A DNA stretch of 64,000 bases from Symbiodinium natans (taxonomy: Eukaryota > Sar > Dinophyceae > Suessiales > Symbiodiniaceae), in the NCBI GenBank assembly GCA_905221605.1, contig CAJNDS010002829.1, positions 1-64,000 of the forward strand. Reading direction: 5' to 3'. Positions 7,539 to 15,925 of this stretch are shown piece after piece (positions within the stretch are counted from its first letter, which is position 1; each line of letters opens with the position of its first letter). Both the position numbers and the translations under genes were made by a program. The notes below the pieces were generated by a model. The model was given only the letters and a program-made list of their open reading frames with translations. It was not told where the DNA came from and searched no databases.

Positions 7539-8726
7539 TCAGAACGCGACACACGAAGCATCGTTGGTCTTGAAGTGCTCATCTGCCGGGGTTGAGATTT
7601 CACGTTTGATAAGCTCTTTCTTCACGTCTTCCATGAAGCCGACAGCATTGATGACCATTTCCCCGTTCCTGAAGACGCCATAGTGGTCGATGAACATCTC
7701 GAACAGTTGGATGGTCATGTCCCCCTGCAATGCCTCGATAGCCTTGATGCAGTCACCCATTGAGCACATCTTCGGGAAGACAACGGACAAGGCTCTGTGA
7801 AGCCTCTCCTCGCTTGTGCCTCTGCGCTTGCCCTCCGAAACCTTCAGAATGTCAAGGAGCAACTGGAGGTTCTCCACCGACAACTGTTTCAATGCCAACT
7901 CGATGAGCGGGAAGTTCACGTTGGACTGCAACAACTTTATCTCTGCCATGGACTGACGCATCTCAGTGAGGTAGGTCTGGAAGCTCTCGGGGAAGTCACA
8001 CGTGGGCGTAAAGACAACCTTGTAGTCATCGTTGATTTTCTCTTTCAAAGCCGCCTTCGCAGCATCTGGTTTCAGATGCGACTTGATGGTTCGACGGAAG
8101 CCTCCTCCAACTCCGCGAATCGAAGCGTAGACCACCGAGCCGTCCACGATACCAACCTCGCGCAAGCTTTTTCTGGCGTGGTAGGTCTCAAAGAGATTCA
8201 CGTCGCCGAAGGTGAACATGATGTCCTTGCCCTGCTTCTGGGAAATCGCGGCATCCTCAAAGAAGCGGTCGCGAAGGTGACCAATGCCACGCATCAACGA
8301 AATGCTGATGGAGTATGTCCGCCCCTGAAACACGATGTTCACCGTCACCTTTGCCTCACGGCTCTCCTTCGTCTTCGCCTTCTTCTCCTCGATTTTCTGC
8401 TCCTTCCTCTCTTTGGTCTCCTCCTTCTTAATCTCGCGAAGGTGCTTGCGAAGCTCCATGCTGACGATGGTCTGCTTTGCCTTCAACGTCTCCATCTGCT
8501 TGTCGTAGCGTTTTTTCAAGGTCTCCTTCTCATCGAGGCTCATCTCCTTCACTGCCTTGGTGAGTGCATTCTCCTCGTCTGTGTTGAAGTCGTCGCTCTC
8601 CTCGTCGTCAGTGACATCGGGGGAAATGGTAGGAATTGGGTTCTTCTGGTCTTCTGGGTCATCACCACTGCCGCCCGCGGAAGCACTCATGGAAAGCTCG
8701 GGGACAATCTCGGACAAAGTCGCCAT
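7539..8726 (-). CDS. Ubiquitin-like-domain protein with coiled coil and C-terminal CaaX-type motif
   Basis: This intronless frame starts at the ATG 8726-8724; an upstream in-frame TTG is not a likely eukaryotic start. The protein has 395 residues. Residues 1-52 are acidic and Ser/Asp-rich. About 52-125 is a strongly charged Lys/Glu helix, probably a coiled coil. About 126-209 looks like a ubiquitin fold: a VTVNIVFQGRTYSISIS hairpin, a helix, the LFETYHARKSLREVGI segment in the place of ubiquitin's LEDGRTLSDYNI, and VVYASIRGVGGG resembling the end of ubiquitin. The remaining 185 residues form a helical domain I do not recognise. The last four residues, CVAF, fit a prenylation CaaX box. Balanced composition separates it from the A+T-rich Polinton genes. 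The domain calls rest on pattern reading only. Confidence 0.78.
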   Translation of the reverse strand: MATLSEIVPELSMSASAGGSGDDPEDQKNPIPTISPDVTDDEESDDFNTDEENALTKAVKEMSLDEKETLKKRYDKQMETLKAKQTIVSMELRKHLREIKKEETKERKEQKIEEKKAKTKESREAKVTVNIVFQGRTYSISISLMRGIGHLRDRFFEDAAISQKQGKDIMFTFGDVNLFETYHARKSLREVGIVDGSVVYASIRGVGGGFRRTIKSHLKPDAAKAALKEKINDDYKVVFTPTCDFPESFQTYLTEMRQSMAEIKLLQSNVNFPLIELALKQLSVENLQLLLDILKVSEGKRRGTSEERLHRALSVVFPKMCSMGDCIKAIEALQGDMTIQLFEMFIDHYGVFRNGEMVINAVGFMEDVKKELIKREISTPADEHFKTNDASCVAF

Positions 8727-9437
8727 GCTCAAGTGGTAGAAGCAAAGCGAACGAAAGAATGCGGGGATTGTGCTTTGAAAGCCGAATTGCTACCATTGTA
8801 AAGCAAATGTGCTCATGCTCACGAGTTGCTTGTCAATGTCAGAACTGAAAGCATCGACTGACTGAAACGTTAAGACATGCCAGACGTGCCTCTTCGAAGT
8901 TGTTGTAGTCGTTGAGCGTCTTCTTCAAATATGAAACCTTTACAAAAAGGACTAACTATAACACGGGAAGCCCCAGAAGCTTGAGAAGTTGGGAAAAGAC
9001 TGAAACGAAGAAGGGGGAGATATGGGGAAGAAATTAGGTTTATTGTTGCTATAAATCATAACAACAACAAACATTCAAACAAGCATATGGGAAGGACTTT
9101 AAGAATATAGGAACGCATAAGGTGGATAGATTAAATTTTAGGGGTGTTGTTATTTGTAGGTTTTGCGGAATGAATGAGGTAGCTTGTCCTTAGAATCCCC
9201 TATGGATAATGGATAAGGCGGGAAACGAGAGAAAACGAATGAGGGGATGGTAAAAAGTTGGGGCTAAAAATTCGGCGGGAAATACGGGGAAACTGGGCTT
9301 AGGAAATGCAACAGGTAGCGAAAGAACATAGAACTAAATAAGGGGGCAGGGTCAAGAAAAAGCAGAGCTGGGGGGCAAGTGGGTAGCGATATAACCCTGA
9401 AGCCTTAGCCTGTGAAACCCCCTTTTACATATTTTTT
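8727..9437. other. Intergenic DNA upstream of the ubiquitin-like gene
   Basis: No gene is seen. This stretch must hold the promoter of the leftward ubiquitin-like gene, but no TATA-like or other motif stands out. The plus strand becomes purine-rich from about 8990 to 9400, with GGGGA and GAAA runs. Confidence 0.4.
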
Positions 9438-9806
9438 CCCCACCCCCCTCCCGTAGCAATCTGAATTTTCAAGATATGTCCCCCCCCCTCTCCCCCCCCC
9501 TCCCCCCCTCCCCCCCCCTCCCCCCCTCCTCCCCCCCTCCCCCCCCCCTCTCCCCCCCCCTCTCCCTCCCACCTCCTCCAGCAGCTTTAAAAAACAAAAC
9601 TTTCGTACGAAACTTTCGTACGAAACTTTCGTACGAAACTTTCGTACGAAACGTTATTGGGACCCAAACCCTATACAATTTCTATAAACCCTAAACCCTA
9701 AACCCTTAAACCCTAAACCCTAAACCCTAAACCCTAAACCCTAAACCCTAAACCCTAAACCCTAAACCCTAAACCCTAAACCCTAAACCCTAAACCCTAA
9801 ACCCTC
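9438..9806. repeat. Subtelomeric module copy 1: C-run block, tandem palindromes, telomere tract
   Basis: A unique stretch (CCGTAGCAATCTGAATTTTC) is followed by about 80 bases of C-runs broken by T, then CAGCAGCTTTAAAAAACAAAAC. Four 12-bp perfect palindromes TTTCGTACGAAA come next (9601, 9614, 9627, 9640, step 13 bp), then TATACAATTTCTATAAA and (CCCTAAA)n to about 9806. The same order recurs in copy 2. Confidence 0.85.
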
Positions 9807-9929
9807 AAGACAAAATAAATAGAAATTGTATGTGGTATCATTCTGAATTTTCAAGTTATTTGTCTAAACAGCTGACGAGCTGAGTTTAAATCTGAGGCCA
9901 AATGCTCAATTTACTTAAACCTCGCCCTC
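9807..9929. other. Spacer between the two subtelomeric modules
   Basis: This short A+T-rich spacer contains a second partial match to the module's CTGAATTTTCAAG motif near 9842. No gene is seen. Confidence 0.5.
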
Positions 9930-10355
9930 CCCACCCCCCTCCCGTAGCAATCTGAATTTTCAAGATATGTCCCCCCCCCTCTCCCCCCCCCCTCCCCCCC
10001 TCCCCCCCCTCCTCCCCCCCCTCCCCCCCCCCCCCCCCCCCTCTCCCTCCCACCTCCTCCAGCAGCTTTAAAAAACAAAACTTTCGTACGAAACTTTCGT
10101 ACGAAACTTTCGTACGAAACTTTCGTACGAAACGTTATTGGGACCCAAACCCTATACAATTTCTATAAACCCTAAACCCTAAACCCTAAACCCTAAACCC
10201 TAAACCCTAAACCCTAAACCCTAAACCCTAAACCCTAAACCCTAAACCCTAAACCCTAAACCCTAAACCCTAAACCCTAAACCCTAAACCCTAAACCCTA
10301 AACCCTAAACCCTAAACCCTAAACCCTAAACCCTAAACCCTAAACCCTAAACCCG
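9930..10355. repeat. Subtelomeric module copy 2: C-run block, tandem palindromes, longer telomere tract
   Basis: This is a near-identical repeat of the 9438-9806 module, including four TTTCGTACGAAA palindromes at 10082, 10095, 10108 and 10121. It differs in the lengths of the C-runs and in a longer (CCCTAAA)n tract, about 10167-10355. The tract ends in an 11-bp inverted repeat CCGCGATCCCT/AGGGATCGCGG at 10353-10379. Confidence 0.85.
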
Positions 10356-10533
10356 CGATCCCTGTCTAGGGATCGCGGAAAGGTTGTGGAGTATACACGA
10401 CACAACAAAGACAACTTACTTTACAGGACACTAAACGTTAAAGTCGGCTTGCACTTGCGGACCTTGCCCTGACACAAAGAGAACCCCAAACCCTGGCTGA
10501 CAGTCCCTAACCCAAAACTCAACGTTTGGGTTT
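10356..10533. other. Short unique DNA before the 31-bp satellite
   Basis: No gene is seen. It starts with the small inverted repeat around CCTGTCTAGG at the end of the telomere tract and ends with AACGTTTGGGTTTGGGG, which is a degenerate satellite edge. Confidence 0.4.
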
Positions 10534-12390
10534 GGGGGGTCCAAACCTGGAAACCTGCACGTTTTGGGGGGTCCAAACCTGGAAACCTGCACGTTTCAGG
10601 GGGTCCAAACCTGGAAACCTGCACGTTTTTGGGTGTCCAAACCTGGAAACCTGCACGTTTTGGGGGGTCCAAACCTGGAAACCTGCACGTTTTGGGGGTC
10701 CAAACCTGGAAACCTGCACGTTTTGGCGGGTCCAAACCTGGAAACCTGCACGTTTTGGGGTGTCCAAACCTGGAAACCTGCACGTTTTGGGGGTCCAAAC
10801 CTGGAAACCTGCACGTTTAGGGGGTCCAAACCTGGAAACCTGCACGTTTTGGGGGGTCCAAACCTGGAAACCTGCACGTTTTGGGGGGTCCAAACCTGGA
10901 AACCTGCACGTTTTGGGGGTCCAAACCTGGAAACCTGCACGTTTTGGTGGTCCAAACCTGGAAACCTGCACGTTTTGGGGGTCCAAACCTGGAAACCTGC
11001 ACGTTTTGCGGGGTCCAAACCTGGAAACCTGGGGGGTCCAAACCGGGAAACCTGCACGTTTTGGGGGTTTAATGCACGTTTTGGGGGTCCAAACCTGGAA
11101 ACCTGCACGTTTTGGGGGTCCAAACCTGGAAACCTGCACGTTTTGGGGGTCCAAACCTGGAAACCTGCACGTTTTGGGGGTCCAGACCTGGAAACCTGCA
11201 CGTTTTGGGTCCAAACCTGGAAACCTGCACGTTTTGGGGGTCCAAACCTGGAAACCTGCACGTTTTGGGTGTCCAAACCTGGAAACCTGCACGTTTTGGG
11301 GGTGGAAACCTGCACGTTTTGGGGGTCCAAACCTGGAAACCTGCACGTTTTGGGGGTCCAAACCTGGAAACCTGCACGTTTTGGGGGTCCAAACCTGGAA
11401 ACCTGCACGTTTTGGGGGGTCCAAACCTGGAAAGCTGCACGTTTTGGGGGGTCCAAACCTGGAAACCTGGGGGTCCAAACCTGGAAACCTGCACGTTTTG
11501 GGGGTCCAAACCTGGAAACCTGCACGTTTTGGGGGGTCCAAACCTGGAAACCTGCACATTTTGGGGGTCCAAACCTGGAAACCTGCACGTTTTGGGTCCA
11601 ACCTGGAAACCTGCACGTTTTGGGGGTCCAAACCTGGAAACCTGCACGTTTTGGGGTCCAAACCTGGAAACCTGCACGTTTTGGGGGTCCAAACCTGGAA
11701 ACCTGCACGTTTTGGGGGTCCAAACCTGGAAACCTGCACGTTTTGGGGGTCCAAACCTGGAAACCTGCACGTTTTGGGGGTCCAAACCTGGAAACCTGCA
11801 CGTTTTTGGTGTCCAAACCTGGAAACTTGCACGTTTTGGGGGTCCAAACCTGGAAACCTGCACGTTTTGGGGGTCCAAACCTGGAAACCTGCACGTTTTG
11901 GTTGCCCAAGCCTGGAAACCTGCACGTTTTGGGGGTCCAAACCTGGAAACCTGCACGTTTTGCGTTTTTGGGGTCCAAACCTGGAAACCTGCACGTTTTT
12001 GGGGGGTCCAAACCTGGAAACCTGCACGTTTTGGGGGTTCCAAACCTGGAAACCTGCACGTTTTGGGAGGTCCAAACCTGGAAACCTGCACGTTTTGGGG
12101 GTCCAAACCTGGAAACCTGCACGTTTTGGGGGTCCAAACCTGGAAACCTGCACGTTTTGGGGGGTCCAAACCTGGAAACCTGCACGTTTTGGGGGTCCAA
12201 ACCTGGAAACCTGCACGTTTTGGGGGTCCAAACCTGGAAACCTGCACGTTTTGGGGGTCCAAACCTGGAAACCTGCACGTTTTGGGGGGTCCAAACCTGG
12301 AAACCTGCACGTTTTGGGGGTCCAAACCTGGAAACCTGCACGTTTTGGGGGTCCAAACCTGGAAACCTGCACGTTTGGGGAGTCCAAACC
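10534..12390. repeat. 31-bp satellite, about 60 copies, open in all six frames
   Basis: The unit is CCAAACCTGGAAACCTG followed by CACGTTTTGGGGGT. Copies are nearly identical apart from the length of the G-run (about 3 to 6), which makes the step 29-32 bp. A few copies are truncated, near 11030, 11070, 11310 and 11470. The unit contains no stop triplet in either direction, so long frames of 440-660 codons exist on both strands. They encode only a degenerate periodic peptide and should not be annotated as genes. The right edge leads into two 16-bp direct repeats GCGAGCCCCGGCCTTG (12401-12432). Confidence 0.95.
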
Positions 12391-12540
12391 TTGACGTTTG
12401 GCGAGCCCCGGCCTTGGCGAGCCCCGGCCTTGAAAGGTGATTTAAGGTCTGGGTGGTTTTTGGGGTGGGATCGACAGCAGGCCGCGCGTATGTTGGTGCC
12501 TTTTTTCTTTTCGGCACCAACATACAACTCAAGCGACCCT
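12391..12540. other. Satellite edge with 16-bp repeat pair and a strong hairpin
   Basis: GCGAGCCCCGGCCTTG is present twice in tandem (12401-12416, 12417-12432). At 12488-12525 a 13-bp perfect inverted repeat, GTATGTTGGTGCC and GGCACCAACATAC, flanks a 12-nt pyrimidine loop. It lies 16 bp before the long telomere tract. Confidence 0.7.
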
Positions 12541-12998
12541 AAACCCCCCTAAACCCTAAACCCTAAACCCTAAACCCTAAACCCTAAACCCTAAACCCTA
12601 AACCCTAAACCCTAAACCCTAAACCCTAAACCCTAAACCCTAAACCCTAAACCCTAAACCCTAAACCCTAAACCCTAAACCCTAAACCCTAAACCCTAAA
12701 CCCTAAACCCTAAACCCTAAACCCTAAACCCTAAACCCTAAACCCTCAAACCCAAACCCTAAACCCTAAACCCTAAACCCTAAACCCTAAACCCTAAACC
12801 CTAAACCCTAAACCCTAAACCCTAAAACCCTAAACCCTAAACCCTTAAACCCTAAACCCTAAACCCTAAACCCTAAACCCTAAACCCTAAAACCCTAAAC
12901 CCTAAAAAACCCTAAACCCTAAACCCTAAACCCTAAACCCTAAACCCTAAACCCTAAACCCTAAACCCTAAACCCTTTTTAGGGTTTAGGGTTTAGGG
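12541..12998. repeat. Interstitial telomere tract (CCCTAAA)n ending in an inverted (TTTAGGG)3
   Basis: About 430 bases of CCCTAAA units with occasional slips (CTCAAACCC, AAAACCC, AAAAAACCC) end at about 12975. They pass through CTTTTTAGGG into three TTTAGGG units (to 12998). The C-strand tract is the longest telomere block in the window. Confidence 0.93.
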
Positions 12999-13295
12999 AC
13001 GCCCGCACCATGTGTACAGTGCACACGGCAAAACAAACCAACACGCATTCCCCGCAACCACACTGTGCATTCACCGCACCGGGCATCTAAATATACATAC
13101 ACCCAACATATCAATCAATCTATATGGCTTTGCATTGTTGCTAAATGGGCTTCATGTGTGGCCAGATAAATGGAAGTTATGAAAAAAGAGGGAAGAGGCT
13201 CGCAAACTTCGCTGACATGCTTGCGGTTTTATGCGTCTAGACATGGCAGTCATATTTGTTGTTCGATGCGTCTTAAACGGTTGTGTATCGTTGCT
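12999..13295. repeat. 297-bp subtelomeric repeat, copy A, bounded by telomere repeats on both sides
   Basis: This segment is almost identical to 13617-13913; I count only a few substitutions. It begins directly after the last TTTAGGG unit, and its right end breaks at TTGCT into CCCTAAA-type repeats, where copy B continues into the 136-bp satellite. Confidence 0.92.
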
Positions 13296-13367
13296 AAACC
13301 CTAAACCCTAAACCCCTAAACCCTAAATAAACCCTAAAAACCCTAACCCTAAACCCTAAAACCCTAC
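13294..13367. repeat. Short interstitial telomere tract at a satellite breakpoint
   Basis: CCCTAAA units with slips (ACCCC, AAATAAA, AAAAACCC) replace the satellite sequence that follows TTGCT in copy B. This fits repeat addition at a break or a telomere-mediated join. Confidence 0.85.
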
Positions 13368-13616
13368 ACCACACCGCGCATGCACCCTACCTACTATACC
13401 TGTAAAAGAAAAGAAAAGCCTGCACTGAACCGCGTGCACGCGGCACGACCCATACACCGCACCCAGCATGCAGCCATACAGCACGTGTACTCTTCCCAAC
13501 GAAATCACCCACGCCAACTCGCACCACGCATCCGCAATGCACCACAGCACTGTGCATAAAACCACGCATACACCGCTCACGTCTGCACTACCCACCACAC
13601 GCAGCGCGCCACGCGT
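13368..13616. other. CA-rich low-complexity DNA
   Basis: The plus strand is rich in CACC, CGCAC and ACACC. The frames here are by-products of composition; no gene is seen. Similar DNA recurs at 15661-15925. Confidence 0.5.
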
Positions 13617-13913
13617 ACGCCCGCACCATGTGTACAGTGCACACGGCAAAACAACCCACCACGCATTCCCCGCAACCACACTGTGCATTCACCGCACCGG
13701 GCATCTAAATATACATACACCCAACATATCAATCAATCTATATGGCTTTGCATTGTTGCTAGATGGGCTTCATGTGTGGCCAGATAAATGGAAGTTATGA
13801 AAAAAGAGGGAAGAGGCTCGCAAACTTCGCTGACATGCTTGCGGTTTTATGCGTCTAGACATGGCAGTCATATTTGTTGTTCGATGCGTCTTAAACGGTT
13901 GTGTATCGTTGCT
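13617..13913. repeat. 297-bp subtelomeric repeat, copy B
   Basis: Near-identical to 12999-13295. At its right end it runs without a break into the 136-bp satellite (TTGCTTGATGG), so this is the undisturbed arrangement. Confidence 0.92.
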
Positions 13914-15660
13914 TGATGGTTTCATGTATGACAGATTGGAGACAATTAATCATGCGCGCTCGAGAAAGTAAGAGGACCGTAAAGAAATACTTTGCTGTCA
14001 TATTTGTGGTTTTACATGTCCAAATGGTTTTGCATCGTTGCAATATAGATGGGTTTCATGCCTGGCCTGATATATGGTAGTCATACGTGCACTGCACTAC
14101 TGCCTAGGCCGTACTTTGTACGCCCGGTTTGTGACGTCCCCCCGCCTGGACTTTCTGAGGGAGAAAGGAAGGGATCGTTGCTGTTAAATTTGTGATTTTA
14201 TGCTTCTAAATGCTGTTTCTGCATCGTTGCTAGATGGGTGTCACGCATGGACAAATCTATGGCGCAATTAACGCGTGCACGTTCGAGAAAGGAAGCGGAT
14301 CGTAAAAGACTTTTTGCTGTTATATTTGTGATTTTATGCTTCTAAATGTTGCTTTTTGCATCGTTGCTAGATGGATTTCAAGTCTGGCCAGATATATGGT
14401 AGTCATGCGTGCACTGCACGTTCGAGAAAGGAAGGGGATCGTAAAATACTTTTGCCGTTATATTTGTGATTTTATGCTTCTAAATGTTGTTTTTGCATCG
14501 TTGCTAGATGGCTGTCGCGCATGGACAAATCTATGGCAATTAATGCGTGCACGTTCGAGAAAGGAAGGGATCGTAAATAATTTGCTGGTATATTGATATT
14601 GGTAATGTTATGCTTCTAAATGTTGTTTTTGCATCGTTGCTAGATGGGCGTCACGCATGGACAAGTCTATGGTAATCATGCGTGCACGTTCGGGAGATGC
14701 ACCAGGCATCATTGCCACATGCACCAGGCCACGAAAGGAAGGGATCGTAAAATACTCTGCTGCTATAGTTGTGATTTTATGCTGTTTTGGCATCGTTGCT
14801 AGATGGTTGTCGCGCATGGACAAATCTATGGCAATCAATTAATGCGTGCACGTTCGAGAAAGGAAGGGATCGTAAATAATTTGCTGGTATATTGATATTG
14901 GTAATGTTATGCTTCTAAATGTTGCTCTTACATCGTTGCTAGATGGGCGTCACGCATGGACAAGTCTATGGTAATCATGCGTGCACGTTCGGGAGATGCA
15001 CCAGGCATCATTGCACATCACATGCACCAGGTCACGAAAGGAAGGGATCGTAAAATACTCTGCTGCTATATTTGTGATTTTATGCTTCTAAACGTTGCTT
15101 TTGCATCGTTGCTAGATGGCTGTCGCGCATGGACAAATCTATGGCATTCATGCGTGCACGTTCGAGAAAGGAAGCGGATTGTAAACGACTTTTGTTATAT
15201 ATTTGCGAATTTATGCTTCTAAGTTTCTGCATCGTTGCTAGATGGGTGTCACGTATGGACATCTATTGCTGTTATATTTGTGATTTTATGCTTCTAAATG
15301 TTGCTTTTTGCATCTTTGCTAGATGGATTTCAAGTCTGGCCAGATATATGGTAGTCATGCGTGCACTGCACGTTCGAGAAAGGAAGGGGATCGTAAAACA
15401 CGTTGTTGATATATTTGTGATTTTATGCTTCTAAATGCTGTTTCTGCATCGTTGCTAGATGGGTGTCACACATGGACAAATCTATGGCAATTAATGCGTG
15501 CACGTTCGAGAAAAGAAGGGATCGTATATAATTTGCGTTTATCTTGGTGATGTTGTGCTTCCAAATGTTGTTTTTGCATCGTTGCTAGATGGGCGTCACG
15601 CATGGACAAGCCTATGGTAATCATGTGTGCACGTTCGGGACCTTCACCAGGCATAATTGC
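13914..15660. repeat. Subtelomeric satellite, monomer about 136 bp, about 13 diverged copies
   Basis: The key block GCATCGTTGCTAGATGG recurs at 14221, 14358, 14495, 14631, 14790, 14931 (CATCG only), 15103, 15229, 15310, 15446 and 15576, usually 126-141 bp apart. Each monomer also carries GCGTGCACGTTCG, GAAAGGAAGGGATCG and TGATTTTATGCTTCTAAATG. Three monomers (near 14690, 14990 and 15640) have an extra CACCAGGCATCATTGC segment, a sign of higher-order structure. No gene is seen. Confidence 0.9.
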
Positions 15661-15925
15661 ACACATGCACCAGGCCACGCACACACCGCACGTGTGTCAC
15701 ATCACACCGCACTGTTTGTTTGTGCCGCACCATGCACACACCACGCGCGCGCCCAACAACGCCCCACACCATGCACACCACACATACACTGCACATCCAC
15801 CACATACACCACTCCATGCATGCACCGCGCGACACATCCACCACACTTGTCACGCCACACAACCAATGCCCACCACGCAAACGCCCCACCACAGTGCATT
15901 AGACCACACCAAACCAGAAAACCAC
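15661..15925. repeat. CA-rich block with CACCAC/CACACC runs
   Basis: This low-complexity plus-strand CA/CC-rich stretch makes frames open by composition only. It resembles 13368-13616 and closes the satellite domain. Confidence 0.55.

Noticed and set aside
7797-8801. A 334-codon plus-strand frame opposite the ubiquitin-like gene
   Set aside because: It is the antisense shadow of the leftward gene, which has domain structure, an ATG and a plausible end; the plus frame has neither domains nor start context.
10534-12390. CRISPR-like repeat-spacer arrangement
   Set aside because: The repeats are head to tail with no unique spacers, in eukaryotic DNA.
10519-12552. Six long overlapping open frames of 440-660 codons on both strands
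   Set aside because: They follow from a 31-bp satellite that lacks stop triplets in every frame; the peptides are periodic and without a fold.
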